Source of the DNA: an uncultured Sphingomonas sp.
Lineage (GTDB): Bacteria > Pseudomonadota > Alphaproteobacteria > Sphingomonadales > Sphingomonadaceae
Reading direction: 5' to 3'
NCBI RefSeq assembly: GCF_913777625.1
Contig: NZ_CAJYTI010000040.1
Location: 186,001 to 250,000, forward strand
DNA length: 64,000 nucleotides
Both the position numbers and the translations under genes were made by a program. Position 1 is the first letter of the stretch. Each line of letters begins with the position of its first letter. Below the pieces are notes generated by a model. The model searched no databases. It saw only the letters and a list, made by a program, of their open reading frames with translations, and was not told the DNA's origin. Below are positions 48,540 through 58,139 of the stretch, in pieces.

Positions 48540-49573
48540 GCGAGATCGAGGTCGTCGAGATCGCGCGCGGACCCGTCCGCGCACAGTTCCTGACGCTGGG
48601 TGCGACGCTGCGCCGGCTGGAAGTGCCGGATCGGCAAGGCCGGATCGACAATGTCGTGCTCGGCTATGCCGACCTCGACGACTATCGCCGCCAGCCGCCG
48701 CGCTATTATGGCGCGGTGGCGGGGCGCTATGCCAACCGCATCGCCGGCGGCCGCTTCACGCTGGACGGCGAGACCTTCCAGCTGACCACGAACGAAGGCG
48801 GCAACAGCCTGCATTCGGGGCCCGACGGGTTCGACCAGCAGGTCTGGGCGGTGGAGGCGCGGAGCACGCACGCCGTCACCTTCCGGCTCGACAGCCCGCA
48901 TGGCTGGAACGGCTTCCCCGGCGACCTGGTCGTGCGGGTGGAATATGCGCTGGAGGAGGACGGGCTGGCGGTGCGCTTCACCGCCACGCCCGACCGCGCG
49001 ACGATCATTAACCTGACGCAGCACGCCTATTTCAACCTCGCGGGCGAGGGCAGCGACACGACGATCCTCGATCATGTCCTGCAGCTGCCCGCGAGCGCGA
49101 TCACCCCAGTGAACGGGGCGCTGATCCCGACCGGAGCACTGGCGCCGGTGGACGGCACGCCGTTCGACTTCCGCAGCCCAAAGCCGATCGGCCGCGACAT
49201 CGATGCCGAGAATGCGCAGCTCGCGCTGGGCCAGGGCTACGACCATAATTTCGTGCTCGACGGCCCCGCCGGGTTCGAGCGCCGGATCGCGACGCTGTTC
49301 GATCCGGGATCTGGCCGCGTACTCGACCTGCATTCCACCGAGCCGGGGGTGCAGGTCTATTCGGGCAACTACCTTGCCGACGGTGCGCCGGGGACCAGCG
49401 GCGGCACATACCCCAAGCGCGGCGGGCTTTGCCTGGAGCCGCAGAAATTTCCCGACAGCCCGAACCAGCCGAGCTTCCCCTCCGCGCGGCTTGAGGCTGG
49501 CGAGAGCTACCGGCACAACATGGCCTTCCGCTTCCGGACAGCCGCCGATGTAGCCGAGGCGTTCCCCCTTTAA
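48536..49573 (+). CDS. galM: Aldose 1-epimerase (galactose mutarotase)
   Basis: A 345-residue protein that interconverts alpha and beta anomers of sugars. Motifs: GRYANRIAGGRFTLDG, NSLHSGPDGFDQQVW, LTQHAYFNLAGEG (catalytic His) and GGLCLEPQKFPDSPNQP (catalytic Glu). It has no signal peptide, so it acts in the cytoplasm on sugar from the GH3/transport route. The start ATG lies within the GH3 stop (ATGA). The stop codon touches the edge of the palindromic element at 49572-49680. Confidence 0.92.
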
Positions 49574-49680
49574 GCCCCTCCCCTTCTAGGGAGGGGTTGG
49601 GGTGGGGCTGTGTCTCGCAGAGACCTGCGAAAGTTCTGGAAGCCCTCCACCCCAACCCCTCCTCCAGGGAGGAGGGGCTT
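49572..49680. repeat. Long inverted-repeat element after galM
   Basis: AAGCCCCTCC at 49572-49581 and GGAGGGGCTT at 49671-49680 form perfect 10-base ends. Inside, each end carries a CCCCTCC/GGAGGGG hairpin followed by GGTTGGGGTGG on the left and CCACCCCAACC on the right. The 109-base unit is distinct from the REP pairs. Its left end includes the galM stop codon. I read it as another dispersed palindromic sequence type of the genome. Confidence 0.85.
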
Positions 49681-49719
49681 GAGATTGTTTGTCCGCGCCA
49701 TCCCCGATACAGGCCGGCC

Positions 49720-50073
49720 ATGGCAAAAGCGGATCGCCTCGAACGGCTCGACAATCGACGCATCGAACTGGAGGCGGAGTATCGCGCCGCGCTGATCGAA
49801 GCGCTGGAGCGCACCGCCGCGGGCAAATGGGGCCTGTTCGACCACCAGCGCGATCGGCATGCCCGCGCGGCCGTCCGCCCTACCCTCGACCACCTTGCCG
49901 AACTGGCCGAGGAAATCGATGCCGCACGGTCGCGTCTGGCGCTGCCGTCCTTCGCGCTGCATGCGGAATTCCTCGCCGCGCGGGGTCCTGTGGGACCCTC
50001 CGCGGTTGGCGAACCCAAGCAGGCCCAGGCCTGGCTGGAGCGGCTGGCCGCGGACGACGCTGCGGACGACTAA
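49720..50073 (+). CDS. Small conserved hypothetical protein
   Basis: A 117-residue, mostly helical and charged protein (MAKADRLERLDNRRIELEAE ...). It has no membrane segment, cysteine or known motif. GKWGLFDHQRDRHARAA and EEIDAARSRLALPSFALHAE are the most distinctive parts; I recall it only as a typical short sphingomonad hypothetical. It starts 40 bases after the inverted-repeat element. Function unknown. Confidence 0.7.
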   Translation: MAKADRLERLDNRRIELEAEYRAALIEALERTAAGKWGLFDHQRDRHARAAVRPTLDHLAELAEEIDAARSRLALPSFALHAEFLAARGPVGPSAVGEPKQAQAWLERLAADDAADD

Positions 50074-50088
50074 GGCCGCACGTCGCGA

Positions 50089-50256
50089 TTACTCGGCGGT
50101 GCTGGATGCGGGTTCGACAGGCGCCGGCGCCTTGCGGGCCGCTTCTTCCGCCTTCTTCTTTTTGCCCTGATCGTAATGCCACTTGATGGCGAAGAACATG
50201 CCGGTGCCGAACACGACCAGCTTGAACGTACCCAGCAAAATCGGAACCCAAATCAT
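50089..50256 (-). CDS. 55-residue single-helix membrane protein
   Basis: ATG 50256 to TAA 50089 encodes MIWVPILLGTFKLVVFGTGM followed by FFAIKWHYDQGKKKKAEE and a proline/alanine-rich tail. One transmembrane helix is followed by a lysine-rich cytoplasmic tail, a frequent small membrane protein design. The frame is intact, with a purine-rich leader (AGAGAG) before the ATG. It lies between a convergent hypothetical gene and the TonB-like gene. Function unknown. Confidence 0.75.
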   Translation of the reverse strand: MIWVPILLGTFKLVVFGTGMFFAIKWHYDQGKKKKAEEAARKAPAPVEPASSTAE

Positions 50257-50444
50257 CTCTCTACCCTGACATGTCGGTCGCGAGGTCGCGCATCGCGCGC
50301 AGATAGGCGGGGCAAGACCAGCCAGCCATTGGACGGATTGTCACACCGCCACCCGGACCATTTTCAAGGCGCCCGTTTACGGTCAGCGCCCAGGAAAAAC
50401 ACGGCAATCGAAACTCTGAGCATCTTCGCCCAAGGGGAAACGCT

Positions 50445-51260
50445 CTAGTCCGCGTCGCCGCCGTCGCCGCCGCCGGCGCGCTGCGAATAGGTGATGCGGA
50501 TGCGCACCCAGCTGCCGATCAGCAGGCGGCTGTTGACCCGCGGCGCCTTCACCCGGAACTGAAACGCCGCCTGCCGCACCGCGCCGGCATAGCCCGAGCC
50601 GCGCGGATACTCGCCGAGCTCCTGGCAATCGACGACCTGGTAGCGCTCGATCGTCCGGCAGGCGACTTCGCCCCAGCCTTCGCGGCCCAGCGCGCGCTGC
50701 GGCAGATAGGGCGAGAGCTGCGCGTTGGTCGGCCGGCGATACCAGTCGGCGGCATAGAGCGTCTCGCCATGCGGGCCGGTGCCGGCGCGCGGCGTATCGT
50801 CCGCGCCGCTGCCGCCGCCGGCATCCGCCGTCTGGGTGTTGCCCTGGTCACCGGACTGCGCCGCCGGGGCCTTGGCGATGTCCGATGCCGCATAATCCCG
50901 CCGGCTCATCACGATGAAGCTCGGCGGCCCGCTCGATACCGGTGGGGTCACCGGGGGCGGCGGCAGCGCCGCGGTGGGCTGGGTCGGCTGCTCGGCCTCC
51001 GCCTTGGCGCCGGCGCGCTTGTGCGCCTTTTGGGGCGCCTTGGCCGCATCTTTCTCCGACGGGGTCTTCTCGCCCTCGGTGCCCTCGATGCCGAACACCA
51101 TCGGTTTCGGCTTTTCCTTGGGCGTGATGTTCGGCGCCATCCACAGGAGCAGCAGCGCGATCAGCAGCTCGATCGCCAGCGCCAGCAGGATCGCGACGGT
51201 GCGCCCGCGCAGCGAGACGCGCAACCGGCGCACGGGCGAGGCGGAGGTGGTGGACAACAT
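50445..51260 (-). CDS. TonB-like membrane-anchored protein, unknown role
   Basis: A 271-residue protein. A basic N-terminus is followed by a transmembrane helix at about 22-43. Then comes a long Pro/Lys/Ala-rich linker (about 47-120: PKEKPKPMVF, TAALPPPPVTPPVS) and a C-terminal domain (about 165-265) with CRTIERYQVVDCQELGEYP, in which two cysteines may form a disulphide. The layout resembles TonB-type energy transducers or other periplasm-spanning proteins, but the typical TonB C-terminal YP motif is not clear. It lies 150 bases downstream of dapD on the same strand. Confidence 0.6.
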   Translation of the reverse strand: MLSTTSASPVRRLRVSLRGRTVAILLALAIELLIALLLLWMAPNITPKEKPKPMVFGIEGTEGEKTPSEKDAAKAPQKAHKRAGAKAEAEQPTQPTAALPPPPVTPPVSSGPPSFIVMSRRDYAASDIAKAPAAQSGDQGNTQTADAGGGSGADDTPRAGTGPHGETLYAADWYRRPTNAQLSPYLPQRALGREGWGEVACRTIERYQVVDCQELGEYPRGSGYAGAVRQAAFQFRVKAPRVNSRLLIGSWVRIRITYSQRAGGGDGGDAD

Positions 51261-51288
51261 GGCGCGCGGGACACTCAGGACAAGGCAA

Positions 51289-51316
51289 CGCCGGGGAGTC
51301 GAGCTCCGCCCCGGCG
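51289..51316 (-). terminator. GC hairpin between dapD and the TonB-like gene
   Basis: CGCCGGGG at 51289-51296 pairs with CCCCGGCG at 51309-51316 around a 12-base loop. On the minus strand it lies about 95 bases past the dapD stop and 29 bases before the TonB-like start, so it could be a terminator or leader hairpin. No U tract. Confidence 0.4.
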
Positions 51317-51410
51317 GTGGCTATACGCCGTGGGCGAGACGGCGGGATTGCGGCAAAACCGTGTCGGCATTCCGCATTCCCGCCGCGATGTGTATCGACC
51401 TCTGTTACAA

Positions 51411-52229
<819 letters not shown>

Positions 52230-52230
52230 G

Positions 52231-52893
52231 TCAGCTCTCCAAGATGCTGTGGAGCCAGGCTCCGAGATCGGTGATGGTATAGTCGATGAAGCTGCGGTCG
52301 GCGTCAGGCGCCTGTTCGGAGCCATTTTCGATCCAGACGGTGGTCATGCCGATCGCCTTGGCCGGGCCGAGGTTGCGCGCCATGTCCTCGACGAACAGCG
52401 AGGCGTGCGGGTCCAGGCCATAGGCGTCGCACAGACCCCGGTACGCCGCGGGCTCGGGCTTCGGACGATAGCTGGTGGCGTGGATGTCGTGGATCGCCTC
52501 GAAGGTCTCGCCGAGGCCCAGCCGGTCGAGCACCTTCTGCGCATAGGGCGCGTCGCCGTTGGTGAAGATCAGCTTGCGCCCCGGAAGCTGCGCCAGCGCC
52601 TCGACCAGCGCCTCGTTCGCTTCCAGCACGCTCATGTCGACGTCGTGGACATAGTCCAGATAGTCGTGCGGATCGGTGCCATGCTCCTGGATCAGGCCGT
52701 AGAGCGTCGCGCCATGCGCGTGGAAATAGGCCTTCTGCACCTTGTGCGCCTCTTCCGGCGAGCAATGGAGCAGCCGCTGCACATACTCCCCGATCCGCGC
52801 ATCGATCATCGCGAACAGATTGGCGCTCGCGGGATAGAGCGTGTTGTCCAGATCAAAGATCCAGTTGCGGATGTGCGAAAGCTGGGCGAGCAT
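52231..52893 (-). CDS. HAD-family pyrimidine 5'-nucleotidase
   Basis: A 220-residue phosphatase. HAD motif I is IFDLDNTLYPAS near the N-terminus, motif II FTNGD, motif III KPEPAAY and motif IV ASLFVEDMARNLGPAK. The short form with the DNTLY opening is that of pyrimidine 5'-nucleotidases. It would dephosphorylate nucleoside monophosphates in the cytoplasm. ATG 52893 (MLAQLSHIRNW) gives the usual start; the longer open frame upstream is non-coding. dapD follows immediately. Confidence 0.88.
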   Translation of the reverse strand: MLAQLSHIRNWIFDLDNTLYPASANLFAMIDARIGEYVQRLLHCSPEEAHKVQKAYFHAHGATLYGLIQEHGTDPHDYLDYVHDVDMSVLEANEALVEALAQLPGRKLIFTNGDAPYAQKVLDRLGLGETFEAIHDIHATSYRPKPEPAAYRGLCDAYGLDPHASLFVEDMARNLGPAKAIGMTTVWIENGSEQAPDADRSFIDYTITDLGAWLHSILES

Positions 52894-53045
52894 CGTCGCG
52901 GCCTGTAGGTGGTGCCCCACGCCATCGCAAGCGGCGAGCGCGTGGGGTGCGCGATCGGCTGCGGGCGGGGTAGCATCGCCAGGGTAGTAAACTCTGTCGA
53001 AACCAATGACGCGATACAGCGTCCGCTCCGGAAGCGGGGATAAGT
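52894..53045. other. Divergent gap before the subtilisin-like autotransporter gene
   Basis: A 152-base region with the promoter of the leftward HAD/dapD pair and of the rightward protease gene. GTAGTAAACTCTGTCG lies near 52984. No gene or strong repeat was found. Confidence 0.4.
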
Positions 53046-55526
53046 ATGCGGGTGGCGTTGAGCATGCGATGGATGCAGTCGGCTGCGATCGGTGGCCTGG
53101 TGGCGCTGGGCGCGTGCAGTGGCGGCAGCAGTGGCGGCGGCGGGGTGGCGACGACCCCCGCGCCGAGCCCGGCGCCGACACCTACGCCTACGCCTACGCC
53201 GACCCCCACGCCGACGCCTACCCCCGCGCCGACGCCTACCCCTACTCCGACACCGGCTCCGGCGCCAACTCCGACGCCGGCCCCCACGCCAACGCCTACA
53301 CCGACACCTACGCCTACGCCGACGCCCACACCGGCTCCAGCACCGACGCCGACACCAGCCCCTGCACCGACCACCAACTACGACACGTCCGAATATCGGG
53401 CGACCGTGGGTGCGGTGTCGATGAACGCGCTCGTCGCCTACAAGGCCGGCTCGACCGGCAACGGCATCAAGGTGGGCGTGATCGACTCGGGCATCGACCT
53501 GCAGAGCGCCGAGTTCGGCGATTGTTCGGGCGGGCTCGGCGTCGGCACCTGTCGCATTCTCGCCAGCTCCAGCGATCCCTCGGGCAACGGCTCGATCGAC
53601 GATGTCGGCGGGCACGGCACCGCGGTGGCCTTCACCATCGCCGGGCGCCGCAACGGCACCGGCACGCATGGCGTCGCCTTCGATGCATCGCTGGTGATCG
53701 AGCGCGCCGACCAGCCCGGCAGCTGTGACGGCAAGGATACCAGCACCTGCAAATTCTCCGACAGCACGATCGCGCTCGGCCTCGATCGCGCGCGGCAGGC
53801 GGGCGCACGCGTCGTCAACATCTCGCTGGGCGGCGATTCGGCGTCGAGCGCACTGGCCGCGGCGGTAGACCGCGCGACCGCCGCGGGGGTGATCGTGGTG
53901 ATCTCCGCCGGCAATGACGGCGCCGCCAATCCGGACGCCTTCACCAGCTTCGCAACCAACGCCGCGATCGCCCGGGGCCTGGTGATCATTGCCGGGTCGG
54001 TCAATTCGAGCGACGTGATCTCCAGCTTCTCGAACCGGGCGGGCACCGCCGCGTCCGTCTACCTCGCCGCCGTGGGCGAAGGGGTGCGCGCGCCGGATGC
54101 GAACAACACGCCCTATATCTGGTCCGGCACCTCGTTCTCGGCGCCGCAGATCGCCGGGGCGATCGCCCTGCTCGCCCAGGCCTTCCCGAACCTCACGTCC
54201 AAGCAGATCGTCGACCTGCTCTACGCCACGGCCCGGGATGTCGGCGACCCCGGTGTCGACACGGTCTATGGCCGCGGCGTGCTCGATCTCACCCGGGCGT
54301 TCCAGCCGGTGGGCACGACCTCGGTGGCAGGCACGAGCACGGCGATCTCCACCGGCATCAACGGCACCTTGTCGGCAGCGATGGGCGATGCCACCCAAAG
54401 CGCGCTGGGCATGGCGGTGCTCGATTCCTACGGCCGCGCCTTTTCGACCACGCTCACCCACAGCTTCCAGCGTCAGGGCCTGTCGCAGAACCTGCCGGCG
54501 CTGATGGCAACGCGCAATCGCAGCTTTGCGGTGGGCGGCGACCAGATGCGGATCGCGGTGTCGCTGGTGCCGACCGTCGATTCGGTGCGGATCGAGCCGC
54601 TCGGCATCACCAGCCGGGATGCCGGCATCGCCCGGATGCTGGCGACCACGGTCAGCGGCCGCCTCGGCGCGAACGTCCAGTTCGCCTTCGGCGCCTCGCA
54701 GAGCGGCAACACGCTGACCGCGCAGTTGGCCGGGCGCGACGACCCCGCCTTCCTCGTCGCACGCGATCCGCTGAACGGGGCCGGGTTCGACGTGGATGTC
54801 GGCGGATCGGCGGCGGTGCGCCGGCGGTTCGGCGGCTGGGGCCTTACCGTCGCGAGCGAATATGGCGACGTGCTCAGCCGTCACGACGGCGACGCCGCGG
54901 CGCTGCAGTCGCACTGGCAGCGTTATGGCTATGGCCGCACCACCATCGCGCTCGATCGGCGGCTGGGCGGGCTGAACGCCAGCGTCGCGCTGACCCGCCT
55001 GACGGAGAACAACACGGTGCTCGGCGCCCGCTTCAGCCCCGGACTGGGCGCGGCGCGGGCGGACAGCCTGTTCGCCGATCTCGGCCTGCGCTGGAGCCTG
55101 GGCGATGGCTGGAACCTTGGCGGGTCGCTGCGCAAGGGCTGGACCTATGCCACGCTGCGCGACGGCATCCGCGGCGACGGTCTGCTGCGCACCAATGCCT
55201 GGGCGGCCGACATCGGCAAGGACGGACTGTTCGGGCCCGATTCGATCGGCCTGCGCATCGCCCAGCCGCTGCGCGTCGCGCATGGTGGCCTGGGTCTCAC
55301 ATTGCCGCAGGGCTGGGACTATGACACGCTCAGCGTCACCAGCTGGAGTACCCAGCGGATCAACCTGGCGCCGGTCGGCCGCGAGATCGACTATGAGCTG
55401 CGCTATCGCTGGGCCTTTCTCGACGGCGACGTCAGCAGCAACCTGTTCCTGCGCCGCGAACCCGGGAACATTGCGGCGATGCCGAGCGATCTAGGCGGCG
55501 CGGTGCGGCTGACCTGGGGCTTCTGA
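53046..55526 (+). CDS. Subtilisin-like (S8) serine protease autotransporter, probable lipoprotein
   Basis: An 826-residue protein. Lipobox LGAC puts a lipidated cysteine at 24. A Pro/Thr/Ala linker (about residues 37-110) follows. The S8 domain has the triad D147 (VGVIDSGID), H190 (VGGHGTAVAFTI) and S363 (IWSGTSFSAPQIAGA), with N in SAGNDGAA as oxyanion residue. The C-terminal part (about 540-826) is a 12-strand autotransporter barrel ending in VRLTWGF. This matches lipid-anchored maturation proteases such as NalP/SphB1, which process other surface proteins. Both ends of the protein look intact. Confidence 0.87.
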   Translation: MRVALSMRWMQSAAIGGLVALGACSGGSSGGGGVATTPAPSPAPTPTPTPTPTPTPTPTPAPTPTPTPTPAPAPTPTPAPTPTPTPTPTPTPTPTPAPAPTPTPAPAPTTNYDTSEYRATVGAVSMNALVAYKAGSTGNGIKVGVIDSGIDLQSAEFGDCSGGLGVGTCRILASSSDPSGNGSIDDVGGHGTAVAFTIAGRRNGTGTHGVAFDASLVIERADQPGSCDGKDTSTCKFSDSTIALGLDRARQAGARVVNISLGGDSASSALAAAVDRATAAGVIVVISAGNDGAANPDAFTSFATNAAIARGLVIIAGSVNSSDVISSFSNRAGTAASVYLAAVGEGVRAPDANNTPYIWSGTSFSAPQIAGAIALLAQAFPNLTSKQIVDLLYATARDVGDPGVDTVYGRGVLDLTRAFQPVGTTSVAGTSTAISTGINGTLSAAMGDATQSALGMAVLDSYGRAFSTTLTHSFQRQGLSQNLPALMATRNRSFAVGGDQMRIAVSLVPTVDSVRIEPLGITSRDAGIARMLATTVSGRLGANVQFAFGASQSGNTLTAQLAGRDDPAFLVARDPLNGAGFDVDVGGSAAVRRRFGGWGLTVASEYGDVLSRHDGDAAALQSHWQRYGYGRTTIALDRRLGGLNASVALTRLTENNTVLGARFSPGLGAARADSLFADLGLRWSLGDGWNLGGSLRKGWTYATLRDGIRGDGLLRTNAWAADIGKDGLFGPDSIGLRIAQPLRVAHGGLGLTLPQGWDYDTLSVTSWSTQRINLAPVGREIDYELRYRWAFLDGDVSSNLFLRREPGNIAAMPSDLGGAVRLTWGF
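53154..53375 (+). repeat. Short tandem Pro-Thr coding repeat inside the protease gene
   Basis: About 222 bases encode alternating Pro-Thr and Pro-Ala pairs; at the DNA level the units are CCGACG, CCTACG, CCGACA and similar, six bases each. The unit is prone to slippage in multiples of 6, which keeps the frame, so linker length may vary between strains. Confidence 0.9.
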
Positions 55527-55582
55527 CGACGCTTTCCCCCGGCGCAGCACACCGCTATCGCCGTGCTGCAAGGGGAGACGCC

Positions 55583-56446
55583 ATGATCGAGATCGCAAGC
55601 GCGCGGCTGGCCGCCGCGATTCACCCGCACGGCGCCGAGCTGTGGTCGCTGCGCGATCCCACGGGCCGCGAACTGATGACCGACGCGGCCCCGGCCTTCT
55701 GGACGGGCCATGCCCCGCTGCTGTTCCCGATCGTCGGGCGGCTGGTGGGCGACCGCTATCGGCTGGACGGGCAGGAATATACCCTGCCGCAGCACGGCTT
55801 CGCCCGGCGCCGCGACTTCACGCTGGTCGAGCAGGCGAGCGATCGGGTGACCTTCCAGCTGGAAGACGATGCCGAGACGCGCGCCGCCTATCCCTTCGCG
55901 TTCCGGCTCGACGCCAGCTACCGGCTGGACGAGGCGACGCTGTGGATCGACATCGCGGTGACCAACCGCGACGTGCGCGACATGCCCGCCAGCTTCGGCT
56001 TCCACCCTGCCTTCGCCTGGCCGCTGCCCTATGGCCACGCCCGCGCGGCGCACCGCATCCTGTTCGACGAGCCCGAATTCTCGTCGCTGCGCTATATCGG
56101 CGAAGGCGGCATCGCGCCCGATCGCCGGGCGAGCCCGGTCGAGGGCCGGACGCTGCCGCTGTCCGACGACCTGTTCACCGCCGATGCGCTGATCTGGGAC
56201 CAGCTTGCCAGCCGCGGCCTGCGCTACGGCGCGGAAGACGGTCCGCAGCTCCGCATCCGCTTCCCGGATACCGGGGTGCTCGGCATCTGGACCAAGCCGG
56301 GCGCACACTATGTCTGCGTCGAGCCCTGGTGGGGTATCGCCGATCCGGCGGGTTTCGATGGCGAGATCTGGGACAAGCCGGGCATCGAGCGCCTCGCCCC
56401 CGGCGAGACGCGCCACTTCGGCATGGACGTGACGCTGGCCGACTGA
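55583..56446 (+). CDS. Aldose 1-epimerase family protein
   Basis: A 287-residue protein of the aldose epimerase superfamily, apparently the LacX/YeaD-type branch (DUF4432-like). Typical text: ELWSLRDPTGRELMTDAAP, PLLFPIVGRLVGDRYRLDG, QHGFARRRDFTLVEQ and GFHPAFAWPLP (His region); the C-terminus has YVCVEPWWGIADPAGF with the catalytic Glu. It is distinct from galM at 48536. AGGGGAG precedes the start. A 7-base inverted repeat (55544-55550 with 55563-55569) lies in its leader. Substrate not known. Confidence 0.85.
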   Translation: MIEIASARLAAAIHPHGAELWSLRDPTGRELMTDAAPAFWTGHAPLLFPIVGRLVGDRYRLDGQEYTLPQHGFARRRDFTLVEQASDRVTFQLEDDAETRAAYPFAFRLDASYRLDEATLWIDIAVTNRDVRDMPASFGFHPAFAWPLPYGHARAAHRILFDEPEFSSLRYIGEGGIAPDRRASPVEGRTLPLSDDLFTADALIWDQLASRGLRYGAEDGPQLRIRFPDTGVLGIWTKPGAHYVCVEPWWGIADPAGFDGEIWDKPGIERLAPGETRHFGMDVTLAD

Positions 56447-56534
56447 GGGACAGGCTGCGGCGCACTCGCTGCTGGATAAAGAACCCGTCACCGACTAAGG
56501 CGTCGCGATTCTCCCTCCCGTTCGAAGCACCCGC

Positions 56535-58103
56535 ATGTCCCCCTCCGATCGTCGTACGTTCGCCATCATCTCGCACCCGGACGCGGGCAAGACCACGCTC
56601 ACCGAAAAGCTGCTGCTGTTCGGCGGCGCGATCCATCTCGCCGGCGAAGTGAAGGCGCGCGGCCAGGCGCGGCGGGCGCGGTCGGACTGGATGAAGATCG
56701 AGCAGCAGCGCGGCATCTCGGTCACCAGCTCGGTGATGACCTTCGAGCGCGACGGCATCACCTTCAACCTGCTCGACACGCCGGGTCACGAGGACTTCTC
56801 CGAAGACACCTATCGCACGCTGACCGCCGTGGACTCGGCGGTCATGGTGATCGACGTCGCCAAGGGCATCGAGAGCCAGACCCGGAAACTGTTCGAGGTC
56901 TGCCGCCTGCGCAACGTGCCGATCATCACCTTCGTCAACAAGGTCGATCGCGAGGGCCGCGAGGTGTTCGCGACGCTGGACGAAGTGGCCGAGCTGCTCC
57001 AGCTCGACGTGGTGCCGATGACCTGGCCGGTAGGCATGGGCGGCACCTTCGAGGGCATTTTCGACCTCGCCACCAACCGCCTGCTACTCCCCGAGGGGGA
57101 TAGCCGCGAGTTCCACGGCAAGGTGATCCAGACCAGCGGCGTCAACGATCCGCAGCTCGATGCGATCGTCTCGCCCGCCAATCTCGCCAAGCTGCGCGAG
57201 GATGTCGAGCTGGCCCAGGCCGGCTACGAGACCTTCGACGGCGAGGCCTATCGCAACGGCGACATGACGCCGGTCTATTTCGGCTCGGCGCTGAAGGAGT
57301 TCGGGGTGGATTCGCTGATCGCCGCGATCGCCGAATTCGCCCCGCCGCCGCACGCACTGCCCGCCGAGCCTGCGCCGGTCGAGCCGACCCGCGACGAGGT
57401 GACCGGCTTCGTCTTCAAGGTCCAGGCGAACATGGACCCCAACCACCGCGACCGCATCGCGTTCATGCGGCTCGTCTCGGGCACGTTCAAGCGCGGCATG
57501 AAGCTGACGCCGACCGGTCACGGAAAGCCGATCGCGATCCACTCGCCGATCCTGTTCTTCGCCCGCGAGCGCGAACTGGCGGACGAGGCGTTTCCGGGCG
57601 ACATCATCGGCATTCCCAACCACGGCACGCTGCGGGTGGGCGACACGCTCTCCGAGCGCGCAGGCGTGCGCTTCACCGGCCTCCCCAACTTCGCGCCGGA
57701 AATCCTGCGCCGCGTCGCGCTCAAGGACCCGACCAAGACCAAGCAGCTGCGCAAGGCGCTTGACGATCTCTCCGAAGAAGGCGTGATCCAGGTCTTCTAT
57801 CCGGAGATCGGCTCGAACTGGATCATCGGCGTGGTCGGCCAGCTGCAGCTCGACGTGCTGCTCAGCCGGCTGGATGCGGAGTACAAGGTCGGCGCGGTGC
57901 TCGAGCCCTCGCCCTACGACACCGCCCGCTGGATCTCGGCGGAGGACCCGGCAGCGCTCAAGGAGTTCCTGGACCTCAACCGCGGCGCGCTCGCCAAGGA
58001 TCGCGACGGCAATCCGGTGTTCCTGGCCAAGTCGGCCTGGGAAGTCGGCTATATCGCCGAGCGCTACAGCCAGGTGAAGTTCGCCGCCACGCGCGAGCGG
58101 TAA
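56535..58103 (+). CDS. prfC: Peptide chain release factor 3
   Basis: A 522-residue translational GTPase. G1 is SHPDAGKTTLTEKLL, the switch I region follows with RGISVTSSVMTF, G3 is DTPGHEDFSEDTY, G4 NKVDREG. The remaining domains, with PTKTKQLRKALDDLSEEGVI and NWIIGVVGQLQLDVL, match RF3. It removes RF1/RF2 from the ribosome after termination. Length and motifs are complete. It ends 36 bases before the convergent efflux operon, with a hairpin between them. Confidence 0.96.
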   Translation: MSPSDRRTFAIISHPDAGKTTLTEKLLLFGGAIHLAGEVKARGQARRARSDWMKIEQQRGISVTSSVMTFERDGITFNLLDTPGHEDFSEDTYRTLTAVDSAVMVIDVAKGIESQTRKLFEVCRLRNVPIITFVNKVDREGREVFATLDEVAELLQLDVVPMTWPVGMGGTFEGIFDLATNRLLLPEGDSREFHGKVIQTSGVNDPQLDAIVSPANLAKLREDVELAQAGYETFDGEAYRNGDMTPVYFGSALKEFGVDSLIAAIAEFAPPPHALPAEPAPVEPTRDEVTGFVFKVQANMDPNHRDRIAFMRLVSGTFKRGMKLTPTGHGKPIAIHSPILFFARERELADEAFPGDIIGIPNHGTLRVGDTLSERAGVRFTGLPNFAPEILRRVALKDPTKTKQLRKALDDLSEEGVIQVFYPEIGSNWIIGVVGQLQLDVLLSRLDAEYKVGAVLEPSPYDTARWISAEDPAALKEFLDLNRGALAKDRDGNPVFLAKSAWEVGYIAERYSQVKFAATRER

Positions 58104-58109
58104 GCCGTA

Positions 58110-58133
58110 GGCGGGCCGCACGCGCGGCCCGCC
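58110..58133. terminator. Bidirectional hairpin between prfC and the efflux operon
   Basis: GGCGGGCCGC at 58110-58119 pairs perfectly with GCGGCCCGCC at 58124-58133 around the loop ACGC. It lies between two converging genes and likely ends both transcripts. No U tract on either side. Confidence 0.75.
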
Positions 58134-58139
58134 CTCCGT

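Noticed and set aside
53154..53375. Regularly spaced short repeats that could suggest a CRISPR array
   Set aside because: The units are about 6 bases, contiguous and coding in frame; there are no spacers and no cas genes.
52806..55283. Open minus-strand frame with Gly-Val repeats antisense to the protease
   Set aside because: The GAGVGVG-type repeat is the reverse complement of the Pro-Thr linker codons, not a real protein.
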